A stretch of 17,809 bases of DNA. Origin: CAZVFX01 sp964626565. GTDB lineage: Bacteria; Myxococcota_A; UBA9042; CAIXZC01. How positions within the stretch are numbered: position 1 is the stretch's first letter; each line of letters begins with the position of its first letter. Under the pieces are notes generated by a model that searched no databases, had not been told where the DNA came from, and saw only the letters and a program-made list of their open reading frames with translations. The stretch spans positions 1-17,809 of the forward strand of contig CAZVFX010000140.1 in NCBI GenBank assembly GCA_964626565.1, given 5' to 3'. The translations under genes and the position numbers were made by a program. Shown here one piece after another: positions 1 through 8,586 of this stretch.

Positions 1-18
1 AACCTGGCGTGTCTGCTG

Positions 19-47
19 TTGCAAACCGACCCTGCCGATGCTATAAC
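19..47 (+). promoter_or_regulatory. Sigma-70-type promoter for the zinc-ribbon gene
   Basis: A TTGCAA -35 box (19-24) and a TATAAC -10 box (42-47) are separated by 17 bases. A TG one base upstream of the -10 makes it an extended -10. Transcription would begin near base 54, leaving about 29 bases of leader before the ATG at 83. The spacing and both boxes are seen directly; activity is inferred. Confidence 0.5.
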
Positions 48-82
48 GAGGCGTCTGGATTTTGACTTGCACGGTGGTTCAG

Positions 83-421
83 ATGAAGAAATGCCCAAAA
101 TGTGGAACTGAGTGGCCCGACGACGCCAATTTCTGTCCCAAGGACGGTACGAACATGGCGGTGGTCGGTCGGGACGGCGCTGCGTCCAGCGACTACACCG
201 CGGACTACGACGATGAAAGCGCCGGGTCCGGTGACGGTCAAGAGGAAGGTTTTTCCGATACTCAGTGGTTCATGGCAGCACAGGACCCCGATGCCTTGAA
301 GGAAGAACCTACGGCAGAGGACCTCTATGAGATGCAGAACCAGTACGAACGGGACGAGACGATCTCTGAGGACGACCGAAGCCGCTTCTCACTGCGCAGG
401 AAGAAGAAGAAGAAGAAGTAA
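83..421 (+). CDS. Small zinc-ribbon protein with acidic middle and poly-lysine tail
   Basis: The protein has 112 residues when started at ATG 83, which has GGTGG five bases upstream. In-frame TTG at 62 and GTG at 74 are possible but add nothing domain-like. Residues 1-24 form a short zinc ribbon, CPKCG (Cys4, Cys7) followed by FCPKDG (Cys18). The usual fourth ligand is Asp, the CPxDG form common in deltaproteobacterial and myxobacterial zinc ribbons. Residues 30-100 are acidic and probably disordered, with many D, E, S and Q. The C-terminus is SLRRKKKKKK, encoded by AAG codons. There is no signal peptide or membrane segment, so it should be cytoplasmic. A zinc-bound adaptor that binds nucleic acid or ribosomes through its tail is one guess, but the function is unknown. 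The gene has its own promoter-like sequence and precedes the cinA-thpR-recA block. Confidence 0.8.
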   Translation: MKKCPKCGTEWPDDANFCPKDGTNMAVVGRDGAASSDYTADYDDESAGSGDGQEEGFSDTQWFMAAQDPDALKEEPTAEDLYEMQNQYERDETISEDDRSRFSLRRKKKKKK

Positions 422-522
422 GCGGCGGCTCAGTCGCCGGTGACGACGGGACGAATCTGGGGAAGGCAACAACCTCAGAGCGATAGCCGACACGGCATAG
501 CGAAACCAGCGGAGCAGGCAAG

Positions 523-1020
523 TTGGAATGGGAGGAACTGCAGGAGTTGGCCGGGGCAGTGGTGAAACTGCTTGACGAGCGTGGGCTTACCCTTGCGGCG
601 GCAGAATCCTGTACCGGCGGTCTTGTTGCCCACCTGCTCACATGTATTCCGGGCTCTTCCCGTGTGTTCGTATTTGGTGCTGTCACCTACGCGGATGACA
701 TGAAGGTGGAAGTGCTGCAGGTGGACCGCAGCTTGATCCAGGACTCGGGCGCAGTCAGCGAACTGGTGGCCAACGAAATGGCGGTAGGATGCCGGTCGGT
801 GGGCCACACCAACCTTGGCGTGTCTACTTCGGGAATTGCCGGTCCGTCCGGCGGCACTCCTGCTAAGCCGGTGGGTACGGTCTGCTTCGGCCTCGCGGCG
901 GGGGGCTATAATCGCACCGAGAAGCGGCGCTTTGAAGGGAACCGGACCGAGATTCAACGCCAGGCGGCAGCCCATGCCCTGGCGATGGTGAAGAACTTTG
1001 TCGAGCAGGTCGGAGCCTGA
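523..1020 (+). CDS. pncC: CinA C-terminal domain protein, nicotinamide-nucleotide amidohydrolase (PncC)
   Basis: This 165-residue protein is a stand-alone CinA C-terminal domain. Family members deamidate nicotinamide mononucleotide to nicotinate mononucleotide in pyridine-nucleotide salvage. The signature AESCTGG lies at residues 27-33, with the Ser that serves in catalysis. The block STSGIAGPSGGTPAKPVGTV at 101-120 is the other family hallmark. The N-terminal COG1058 (MoaB-like) domain of full-length CinA is absent, and the length is normal for the single-domain form. The start is TTG 523, with GGAG at 511-514 about eight bases upstream; no ATG fits the domain as well. It is followed by thpR and recA, a frequent arrangement (cinA with recA) in many bacteria. 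Identity is firm; the specific substrate is by family knowledge. Confidence 0.92.
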   Translation: MEWEELQELAGAVVKLLDERGLTLAAAESCTGGLVAHLLTCIPGSSRVFVFGAVTYADDMKVEVLQVDRSLIQDSGAVSELVANEMAVGCRSVGHTNLGVSTSGIAGPSGGTPAKPVGTVCFGLAAGGYNRTEKRRFEGNRTEIQRQAAAHALAMVKNFVEQVGA

Positions 1021-1035
1021 GGGCCGGAGAGCCTT

Positions 1036-1061
1036 CCGCCCGAGATTCCGTGGGCGGTTTT
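1036..1061 (+). terminator. Possible rho-independent terminator between pncC and thpR
   Basis: CCGCCC at 1036-1041 pairs with GGGCGG at 1052-1057 across a ten-base loop and is followed directly by TTTT (1058-1061). It lies 16 bases past the pncC stop. The stem is short and the U-run only four bases, so it may be an attenuator or chance. If real, it would partly separate pncC from thpR-recA. Confidence 0.4.
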
Positions 1062-1081
1062 GTGCTTCGAAGATGATAAAT

Positions 1082-1089
1082 GGAGGGAG
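1082..1089 (+). promoter_or_regulatory. Ribosome binding site that fixes the thpR start at GTG 1092
   Basis: GGAGGGAG sits two bases before GTG 1092, and its GGAGG core ends five bases before it. An in-frame ATG at 1080 overlaps this Shine-Dalgarno sequence and has none of its own, so GTG 1092 is the better start. Confidence 0.6.
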
Positions 1090-1091
1090 CC

Positions 1092-1736
1092 GTGAGCAAT
1101 GACAAAGCGAAGACGGACATATTGTCTTATGATGAATTCGTGGTCTCTGTGGACTTGTCCACCGGGGTGAGCAACCAGCTTCAGCAGGCTGCCGCCGCGT
1201 TGAAAAAGACCACCAATCCGTTGCACATGCAGGTGTTCTGGGTGCCGGCGAATTTTGCCCACATCTCCTTGCTTTACACGGTCCGGATTCGCGAGGACTT
1301 GCAGGCCGGTATCATTGAGGCGCTGCGAGGCGCGGTGGCAGACGTTGAGCCGTTCAAGGTCAACGTTCGCGGCCTTTCGCTTCATGAGCAGGAGGATGGC
1401 GAGGGAGGGCAGCGGGTCAAGGCGATCTGGGCACGGGTGACCGAAGCCGATGGCCTGTTGGATCTGCGGGCGCGGATGCGCGCCGCTCTGGCGGACATGA
1501 ATGTTCAGTTGGACGACCTGGAGTTTACTCCCCACGTTGCCGTCGCCCTGGTGGACCAGTTCCGCAACACCCGGGAGTTCAATTCCGCTTTTGTGGAGTG
1601 GCAGGACCAGGAATTCGGCGAGATCTCCGTGCAGTCACTACTGGTGAAGAAATCTAACCCGAAGGCGGGCACGGTGTCCCAACCGTTCTCGGTGGCGGCC
1701 AACCTGTCCCTGAAGCAGGAACAAGGAGAGGAGTAA
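1092..1736 (+). CDS. thpR: 2H phosphoesterase of the ThpR/LigT family (RNA 2',3'-cyclic phosphodiesterase-like)
   Basis: The protein has 214 residues from GTG 1092. 2H phosphoesterases hydrolyse cyclic phosphodiesters of RNA using two HxT/S motifs. The first motif is clear: NFAHISLLYT with His57 and Ser59. The second is FTPHVAVALV with His148, where the usual Thr/Ser is Ala150, so one half of the active site is altered. The length is slightly above the roughly 180 residues usual for ThpR. The EQEDGEGGQR loop near 99-108 is extra and acidic. The gene ends one base before the recA ATG, and cinA-thpR-recA order is seen in other bacteria. It is cytoplasmic, with no signal peptide. The family assignment is good; full catalytic activity is uncertain because of the missing hydroxyl residue. 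Confidence 0.85.
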   Translation: MSNDKAKTDILSYDEFVVSVDLSTGVSNQLQQAAAALKKTTNPLHMQVFWVPANFAHISLLYTVRIREDLQAGIIEALRGAVADVEPFKVNVRGLSLHEQEDGEGGQRVKAIWARVTEADGLLDLRARMRAALADMNVQLDDLEFTPHVAVALVDQFRNTREFNSAFVEWQDQEFGEISVQSLLVKKSNPKAGTVSQPFSVAANLSLKQEQGEE

Positions 1737-1737
1737 T

Positions 1738-2779
<1,042 letters not shown>

Positions 2780-2808
<29 letters not shown>

Positions 2809-3898
2809 ATTCGCAGTCAAGAAGGGCATTTCCGACGTACACCTGAAGCAGGGCCGGCCGCCTTCCTTCCGCATCAACGGACCTCTGGCAACACAGAAGG
2901 GGGCCATGCCTTTGCGCAAGGAAGACATGGAGTCCTTTCTTGATATCCTCCTGGTCGACGACGCCAAGCGTCGGACATTTGGGGAGGATGGCTCCGTTGA
3001 CGTAGGCTACGAGATCAAGGGGAGTGGCAGATTTCGTGTGAATATCTATCGCCAGTATACCGGCATCTCCATCGCGATCCGCACCATTCCTGAAGAGATC
3101 AAGACGCTGGCGCAGCTCAGCCTTCCCAAGGTGTTGGAAAAAGTGGCGGATGAACACCGGGGTCTGGTGCTGGTGACTGGCACTACCGGGTCGGGAAAAT
3201 CTACGACCCTGGCGGCAATGGTCAATCACATAAACTCGATTCGGTCGGCTCATATCATCACCATCGAGGACCCGGTTGAGTTCGTGCTCCCGGAAAGAAA
3301 GTGCATCATCAATCAGCGGGAGATAGGCTCCGGGGCAAAGAGCTTCGAGTCAGCGCTAAGGGCCGCGCTCAGGCAGGACCCGGACATCATCCTTCTGGGC
3401 GAGTTGAGAGACCGGGAGACCATCGAGATTGCGTTGCAGGCCGCCGAGACCGGGCACATGGTGTTCAGCACCATGCACACCATCGATTCAGTAGAGACCC
3501 TCAACCGCGCGGTTGCTGTCTTCCCGCCTCACGATCAGGCCGCCATCAGGCAGTTGTTCGCATCGGTGATTCAGTGGATCGTCTGCATGAGGTTGCTGGA
3601 GAGAAAGGACGGCAAGGGACGGGTGCCGGCCTGTGAGGTGCTGAAAGGCACGCCCCGCATTCGGGAGCTGATCGTGGCCCAGGCGGGCCGGCAGGAAATC
3701 ACCGAGACCATTGCCAAGGGCTACAAGGTGTATGGCAGCCAGACTTTTGACCAGTGCCTGATGGCTCACTATTTCAAAGGCTCAATTACCCTCGAGCATG
3801 CTCTTTCCCACTGCTCCAACCCCGCTGACTTCAAGTTGAGAATTAGCGGTGTTGCCGGGGAGAGCGACAGCGATTTCGATGAATTTGTCAAAGGGTAA
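2780..3898 (+). CDS. pilT: PilT/PilU-type twitching motility retraction ATPase
   Basis: This 372-residue cytoplasmic ATPase of the secretion superfamily powers type IV pilus retraction. The N-terminal PAS-like domain starts with the typical ISDVHL. AIRTIP is at 99-104, Walker A GTTGSGKST at 134-142, the Asp box ITIEDPVE at 160-167, Walker B DIILLGELRD at 202-211 and the His box TGHMVFSTMHT at 224-234. The end, NPADFKLRISG, resembles the C-terminal signature of PilT/PilU (DLRLRI). An acidic tail of about 15 residues follows. The AIRNLIRE element of PilT appears as a looser match (RIRELIVAQ), so a PilU-like or secondary PilT role is possible. The ATG at 2780 lies inside recA, a 29-base overlap that suggests co-transcription. 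No pilus genes are in the window. Confidence 0.92.
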
Positions 3899-3929
3899 TA
3901 GCTAGCCGACCTATCGAGACCGGAGAATC

Positions 3930-6632
3930 ATGAAGACTGCCAGCCAGTTGAGAGAACTGTTCCTCGCCTTTTTCGAGCGCCACGCCCACCGGCGCGTTGT
4001 GAGCCATTCGCTGATTCCGCCCGCGGACCCGACGCTGCTGTTTGTCAACGCAGGAATGGTTCAGTTCAAGGACGTCTTCGTCGGCGTCAAGCAAACCGAT
4101 TTTTCCCGCGCGACGTCGGCCCAGAAGTGCCTGCGCGTCAGCGGTAAGCATAACGACCTGGAGAATGTGGGCAGAACCGCGCGTCACCACACCTTTTTCG
4201 AGATGATGGGTAACTTCTCCTTTGGCGATTATTTCAAGCGGGACGCCATTCAGTTTGCCTATGATTTTCTCATAAAGGACGTCGGGCTTCCTGCGGACAA
4301 GATGTATTACACCGTGTTCGGCGGGGACGAGGCCGATGGTCTCGATGCCGATGAGGAGGCTATCGGGTACTGGCTGGACGTCGCCGGTGTTGCCCCCGAC
4401 CGTGTCCTGAAGTTTGGGAAGAAAGACAACTTCTGGGCTATGGGAGAGGTGGGGCCTTGCGGTCCATGCTCCGAGATTCTGGTCGACCGAGGTCCCGGGC
4501 CCTGGGCGTGCGGTGAACCTTCCTGCGCTCCCGGATGCGACTGCGACCGGTACGTGGAGGTGTGGAATCTTGTCTTCATGCAGTACGAGCGCAAGACTCC
4601 CGGCGGCGAACTGACGTCTCTTCCTGCCCCGTCCATCGACACCGGGCTTGGCCTGGAGCGGCTGGCCGCGCTGGTTCAGGGTACGCCGAGCAACTATGAA
4701 ACCGACCTGTTTATGCCGCTCATCACCTTGTGCCGGGAGTTGTACACCGAGGAGACGGGGAAGGAAGTATCGTACGGTGCGGGCGGCGAGAACGACGTCG
4801 CCATGCGAGTCATCGCTGACCACGCACGGGCTGCGGCCTTCCTGGTTGCCGACGGAGTCTACCCGGACAATGAAGGCCGGGGCTATGTTACACGGCTGCT
4901 CATCCGGAGGGCGGTGCGATTCGGCCGCAAGATGGGTTTCTCACAGCCGTTCTTCTTCAAGGTGTGTGACCGCGTGGTGGATATGATGCTCGAGGCTTAT
5001 CCGGATCTCGCCGGAAGGCGGGGCATCATTGAGAAGGTGATCGCCCGGGAAGAGGATTCGTTCACCCAGACATTCGATGATGGACGCAAAGTCTTGGAAG
5101 ACGAGATGGAGCGCCTTACTGGCCAGGGTAAGAGCGTGTTGGAAGGCGCCTTCCTGTTCAAGCTCCATGACGAGCGCGGTTTCCAGCCTGACCTGGTTGA
5201 AGTGATCGCGGCTGAGCAAGGGTTCCGGGTTGACAGGTCCGGCTACGATCAGTTGATGGAAGAGAAGCGGCAGGCCTCGGGCAAAGCGAAGGAAGAGGGG
5301 AGCGGGGGATTCGAAGAGATAGTCGCCGACCTGGTGCGTGAGGTGGGATCCGTTGATTTTTCAGGCTACGAGGGTCTCGAGGACTCCGGTGCGGTGTTGG
5401 CCATTCTTGCCGAAGGCCGGCGGGTAGAGGAGTTGGCGGCCGGAGCCGAAGGGGTGGTGGTGTTGGACCGGACGCCATTCTACGGTGAGGCCGGGGGCCA
5501 GGTTGGAGACACCGGGACGCTCAAGTGGCCCCGGGGGGAGGCGCAAGTCACCACTACCGGAAAGGCTGCAGGGGATATCAATCTTCACTACGTGAAGGTG
5601 CAGAACGGAACCCTCACGGTTGGGCAGAAACTCACCGCGGCCGTGGATGGCGCCCGCCGCGCGGGAATTTGCGCTCATCATTCCGGCACCCACCTGCTGC
5701 ACCACGCGCTTGAGCAGATCCTCGGGCAGCACATCAAGCAGGAAGGTTCTATGGTCAAGGACGACCTGCTGAGGTTCGACTTCCGTCACTTCTCCCCCCT
5801 GACCATGGAGGAGATCGAGCGAATTGAAGCGTTGGTGGCAGAGAAAGTGTTGGAGAACAGCCAGGTCGATACAAGTTCAATGTCCATTGAGGAGGCTACG
5901 GCCACCGGCGCCAAGGCTTTCTTCGACGAAAAATACGGCGACAAAGTCCGCCTGGTAAGCATGGGAGAAGGGGTCTCCCGGGAATTGTGCGGAGGCACTC
6001 ACGCTTCCCGGACAGGGGAAGTGGGGTTGTGCAAGATCACCAAACAGGAAGCGGTGTCTGCCGGTGTGCGTCGGCTGTACGCAGTTTGCCATAAAGCGGC
6101 CGTGAGACACGTTGCGGGTCGGGACGCAAGATTCAGAGGACTGGCCGCTCTTCTGAAGGCTACCCCCGAAGACCTGGAAGCCAGACTCAGGAAGCTGGTT
6201 GACAGGGCCGATGCGCTCGACAAAGAAGTGAAAGAACTCAACCGCAAGCTCATGGAAGGGGCGGGCCAGGCCGCGGCCGACGGCTGGGCCGAAGAAGAGG
6301 TCGGGGGACTGAAGATCGCCTATGCCAATGTTGGTGAAGGGGACGACGCCAAAATACGGACCATGGCAGACATGTTGCGGGATAAACTCGGCGAGGGAGT
6401 GGTCTTGGTGGGCGGTGTGAAACAGGGCAAACTGGTAGTGGTGGCGGCCGGGACCCGCGGCCGCCCGGACGGCTTTCACTGCGGCCAGGCTATTCGCCTG
6501 GTGGCTGAAGCAGTGGGAGGAAGGGGCGGCGGAAAACCCGATTTCGGGCAGGCTGGAGGCGGTGACCCGGAGCGCTGGGATAACGCGGTCGAACGGTTCC
6601 TCGAATTCGCCAGGGAATCGATGTCCGGATGA
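3930..6632 (+). CDS. alaS: Alanine--tRNA ligase
   Basis: AlaRS, 900 residues, charges tRNA-Ala and hydrolyses mischarged Ser/Gly-tRNA. The class II catalytic core is at the N-terminus, with QKCLRVSGKHNDLENVGRTA and FFEMMGNFSFGDYF. A cysteine cluster typical of many AlaRS (CGEPSCAPGCDCDRY) follows, then the motif 3 region DTGLGLERLAA. The editing domain carries the zinc-binding HxxxH within HHSGTHLLHH near residue 580 and CGGTH near 686. A coiled region (VDRADALDKEVKELNRKL) leads to the C-Ala domain, which ends with GGGKPDFGQAGG. The length matches the family norm of 875-900. The start ATG 3930 has GGAG at 3922-3925. It follows pilT by 31 bases and probably belongs to the same transcript. Confidence 0.98.
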   Translation: MKTASQLRELFLAFFERHAHRRVVSHSLIPPADPTLLFVNAGMVQFKDVFVGVKQTDFSRATSAQKCLRVSGKHNDLENVGRTARHHTFFEMMGNFSFGDYFKRDAIQFAYDFLIKDVGLPADKMYYTVFGGDEADGLDADEEAIGYWLDVAGVAPDRVLKFGKKDNFWAMGEVGPCGPCSEILVDRGPGPWACGEPSCAPGCDCDRYVEVWNLVFMQYERKTPGGELTSLPAPSIDTGLGLERLAALVQGTPSNYETDLFMPLITLCRELYTEETGKEVSYGAGGENDVAMRVIADHARAAAFLVADGVYPDNEGRGYVTRLLIRRAVRFGRKMGFSQPFFFKVCDRVVDMMLEAYPDLAGRRGIIEKVIAREEDSFTQTFDDGRKVLEDEMERLTGQGKSVLEGAFLFKLHDERGFQPDLVEVIAAEQGFRVDRSGYDQLMEEKRQASGKAKEEGSGGFEEIVADLVREVGSVDFSGYEGLEDSGAVLAILAEGRRVEELAAGAEGVVVLDRTPFYGEAGGQVGDTGTLKWPRGEAQVTTTGKAAGDINLHYVKVQNGTLTVGQKLTAAVDGARRAGICAHHSGTHLLHHALEQILGQHIKQEGSMVKDDLLRFDFRHFSPLTMEEIERIEALVAEKVLENSQVDTSSMSIEEATATGAKAFFDEKYGDKVRLVSMGEGVSRELCGGTHASRTGEVGLCKITKQEAVSAGVRRLYAVCHKAAVRHVAGRDARFRGLAALLKATPEDLEARLRKLVDRADALDKEVKELNRKLMEGAGQAAADGWAEEEVGGLKIAYANVGEGDDAKIRTMADMLRDKLGEGVVLVGGVKQGKLVVVAAGTRGRPDGFHCGQAIRLVAEAVGGRGGGKPDFGQAGGGDPERWDNAVERFLEFARESMSG

Positions 6633-6653
6633 TGCCCATTGCTTCGGCGCGGT

Positions 6654-6670
6654 TTTCCCGAGGCGGGAAA
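6654..6670 (+). other. Small hairpin after alaS
   Basis: TTTCCCG (6654-6660) and CGGGAAA (6664-6670) form a perfect seven-base stem with a three-base loop, 21 bases after the alaS stop. No T-run follows on the + strand (CTTGAAA), so it is not a canonical terminator. The stem has A/T at its base, so the TTT could serve a leftward transcript or a 3'-end stabilising role. Confidence 0.4.
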
Positions 6671-6671
6671 C

Positions 6672-6700
6672 TTGAAATCAGAACAGTTTCAGCACATACT
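6672..6700 (+). promoter_or_regulatory. Candidate promoter for the acidic repeat protein
   Basis: TTGAAA (6672-6677) matches five of six -35 bases. CATACT (6695-6700), 17 bases on, matches four of six -10 bases. A transcript would begin near 6707, about 50 bases before the ATG at 6758. The 125-base gap after alaS and the strong AAGGAGG at 6746-6752 fit an independent transcription unit. Confidence 0.35.
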
Positions 6701-6757
6701 GGTCCAGGCTGATGGCTGATAGCCGACAGTTGAGAGCTGCCTCATAAGGAGGACCTG

Positions 6758-7624
6758 ATGCACGACGAACTTACCATCGCGTTGCTCGAAGCGAATCGAG
6801 AACTACCCGACCGCGAAGAAATCCTGGAGCGGTTCAAGCACGATTTTCTTATGCGGCTTGAGATGGGACCCCAGGAAGCCGCGGCGCCTGCACCCGTGCC
6901 TGAGCCCGAGCCCACACCCGACTTCGTGCCCGAACCCGAACCCGAACCCGAGCCCGAGGCCGAGCTGGATAGCTCCGAGATCGCGAGCGAGGAGCCTGCG
7001 CCGGAACCCGAGCCTGACGAAGACTACGCGCCCAAGACCGCGTTCTATCCCGCGGTCGAGGCGCTGGAGATAGCGACCGCCACACCCGAACCGGAGCCGG
7101 AACCGGAGTTGGAGTCGGAACCCGAGGAAGAACCGGAGGCTGAAGAAGAACCTGTGGCCGAGGAAGAGCCTGAACCTGAAGAAGAACCCGTGGCCGAAGA
7201 AGAACCTGCCGTCGAAGAAGAACCCGCCGCGGAAGAAGATACGCTGCAGGACCTTGGCGCCGACCCTGCCGATTCCGAGCCTCTGGCGGAATCGTTCGGT
7301 GAGGATTCATCGGAGCTGGAATCGTTCGGCGAAGACTCATCCGAACTGGAATCGTTTGGAGACGAATCTGAGGAGTTGGAGTCGTTTGGCGAAAGCTCTT
7401 CCGAACTGGAATCATTCGGGGAACAATCATCGGAGTTGGAGTCGTTTGGCGAGGATTCCCAGGACTACGGTCAGGCGCAGTTGGAAGAGCCGGCGGAAGA
7501 AGAGTCCGACGTCGCAGCCGCGGAGGAGCACTCGGAAGCACCGGTAGCGGAAGAGACGGCCGACCTGGAAGCTGAACCCAAGAAGAAGAAGAAGAAGAAG
7601 AAGAAGAAGCGAAAGAAGAAGTAG
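6758..7624 (+). CDS. Highly acidic low-complexity protein with EP/EEP and ESFGEDSSEL repeats and poly-lysine tail
   Basis: I do not recognise a family for this 288-residue protein. A perfect Shine-Dalgarno AAGGAGG ends five bases before ATG 6758. Residues 1-36 look like a short helical domain (TIALLEANRELPDREEILER). Residues 41-160 are EP- and EEP-rich, with an EP run at 58-67 and AEEEP repeats near 128-160. Residues 178-237 are six tandem ten-residue units of the form ESFGEDSSEL. After another acidic stretch, the C-terminus is ten Lys, Arg and three Lys, nearly all AAG codons. There is no signal peptide or membrane segment. The protein must be strongly charged and mostly disordered, with opposite charges at the two ends. 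It shares the poly-lysine tail with the zinc-ribbon protein at 83-421. A scaffold or chaperone-like role is speculation. Confidence 0.8.
   Translation: MHDELTIALLEANRELPDREEILERFKHDFLMRLEMGPQEAAAPAPVPEPEPTPDFVPEPEPEPEPEAELDSSEIASEEPAPEPEPDEDYAPKTAFYPAVEALEIATATPEPEPEPELESEPEEEPEAEEEPVAEEEPEPEEEPVAEEEPAVEEEPAAEEDTLQDLGADPADSEPLAESFGEDSSELESFGEDSSELESFGDESEELESFGESSSELESFGEQSSELESFGEDSQDYGQAQLEEPAEEESDVAAAEEHSEAPVAEETADLEAEPKKKKKKKKKKRKKK
6929..6958 (+). repeat. PE dipeptide-coding hexanucleotide repeat
   Basis: Five consecutive Pro-Glu codon pairs, mostly CCCGAA with two CCCGAG, form a six-base tandem repeat inside the acidic protein gene. Looser EP and EEP repeats continue to about 7230. The tract is a candidate for replication slippage that stays in frame. 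Confidence 0.75.
7289..7468 (+). repeat. Six tandem 30-base repeats encoding ESFGEDSSEL-like units
   Basis: The six in-frame units read ESFGEDSSEL, ESFGEDSSEL, ESFGDESEEL, ESFGESSSEL, ESFGEQSSEL and ESFGEDSQDY. Glu1, Ser2, Phe3 and Gly4 are invariant. Synonymous codons vary between units (TTCGGT, TTCGGC, TTTGGA, TTTGGC, TTCGGG), so the repeat is kept at the protein level rather than being a very recent duplication. Confidence 0.9.
7580..7621 (+). repeat. (AAG)n polypurine tract encoding the poly-lysine tail
   Basis: Ten AAG codons (7580-7609), CGA, then three AAG codons run directly into the TAG stop. Lysine is encoded by AAG throughout, which avoids the A-runs that cause ribosome sliding on AAA. 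The tract is a pure purine strand of 42 bases. Confidence 0.9.
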
Positions 7625-7653
7625 CCCGCGCTTTCGAGCCTCAACCCCCAATT

Positions 7654-8586
7654 CTACATCGCCGGTCCCGGCTCCAGAACGTAACGGTCGTAGCGGTCCG
7701 TCCTGAGATAATACTCCAGCAGCGGATGAGCAGGAAAGAACACGGTATGGCCAAGTTGCAGCAGCCTCCACGCAGCCTTGGGGTAGCTCGGCAAGATGAA
7801 AGTGGAACGGCAGCGCCGCGCGCAAACCGTTGCTCCGTCTCGAGTAGCAAACCTCGCCACCGGGCAGTCTCCGCCGCCGGTCACGTAGGTCCACGGGAGC
7901 AGAAGCGACGCATCAACACCCCTTGTCTCACTGAAGGAGACTCCCTGGGGAACCATCTCGGTCTCCACCCGTCTGACGCCCAGCCGCTGGAGGAGCGTAG
8001 CGAACCAGGCCTCGTCAGGTGCGAACCGGGCAAGCTCCTTCATCTGCCGGGCCAGAATTGCAGCCGTGTCGTCGTCGTCGGCCGTCTCCAGCATTGCTGG
8101 AACTGTGTCCTGACCAACGCGGGGAAGCCGTTTCATCTTGAAGAGGAACCGTCCGGCAGAGACCGCAACTCCTGCATGAGCCAGTTCGGCTAGCGTACCC
8201 CAGTCGTTGGCGACCACCTCGAAGTCTTCCAGCCCCCTCCCTAACTCAACCATTGAATTCACAGTAGGCTTCAAGGTGGTCTGCTCGAGAACCGGCAGCA
8301 CGAGGGTCACTGAGAAGGAGTTGCGGCGGGCCGTCTCCATCGCCTCCTCAAGTTCGCTTCCGGACATTGTCAGATAAGGGCAGAATTCGCTGCCGATGTA
8401 TAGTCGGCGGCAAGGTGCGGAGCGCAATGATGCCGGCAGCTTCTCCAGCACCGCTCCCCAGGCCAGAGATTCAGCGGGCAGGGGGCGGTTGGGCCCTACG
8501 ACATCGTCCACGATATGCGAAGATAGGAACTTTGTTTCTCGCACCAGCGCGGCCGTGCCGGGGAAATGTAGAGCAAGCTCAGTCAT
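7654..8586 (-). CDS. Peptidase U32-family protein, UbiV-like
   Basis: The protein has 310 residues. Its sequence follows the U32/UbiV pattern: FEVVANDWGTLAEL at 122-135, then VSAGRFLFKMKRLPR at 142-156. Next come VETEMVPQGVSF and a PWTYVTGGGDC segment ending at Cys241. Cysteines at 69, 241, 255 and 259 give a spacing of C-x13-C-x3-C after a distant first Cys. E. coli UbiV binds its [4Fe-4S] cluster with Cys39 and C-x12-C-x3-C. UbiV works with UbiU in oxygen-independent hydroxylation during ubiquinone synthesis; other U32 proteins hydroxylate rRNA or tRNA. The start overlaps the upstream U32 gene by eight bases (ATGACTGA), which indicates translational coupling and probably a heterodimer. No ubiquinone genes are nearby, so the substrate is unknown. 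Protease activity is unlikely. Confidence 0.8.
   Translation of the reverse strand: MTELALHFPGTAALVRETKFLSSHIVDDVVGPNRPLPAESLAWGAVLEKLPASLRSAPCRRLYIGSEFCPYLTMSGSELEEAMETARRNSFSVTLVLPVLEQTTLKPTVNSMVELGRGLEDFEVVANDWGTLAELAHAGVAVSAGRFLFKMKRLPRVGQDTVPAMLETADDDDTAAILARQMKELARFAPDEAWFATLLQRLGVRRVETEMVPQGVSFSETRGVDASLLLPWTYVTGGGDCPVARFATRDGATVCARRCRSTFILPSYPKAAWRLLQLGHTVFFPAHPLLEYYLRTDRYDRYVLEPGPAM

Noticed and set aside
423..439. CGGCG/CGCCG hairpin after the zinc-ribbon gene
   Set aside because: It has only five stem pairs and no T-run follows, so a terminator call is not supported.
482..493. GATAGCCGACA shared upstream of pncC (482-492) and the acidic gene (near 6717-6727)
   Set aside because: An 11-base match between two GC-rich intergenic stretches is suggestive, but the flanks differ, there is no symmetry and the positions relative to the starts do not correspond.
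6849..7541. Long minus-strand open frame opposite the acidic repeat gene (Arg- and Pro-rich)
   Set aside because: It is a shadow of the GAA/CCC-rich repeats in the real gene. Its composition is low complexity and it lacks a ribosome binding site or any recognisable motif.
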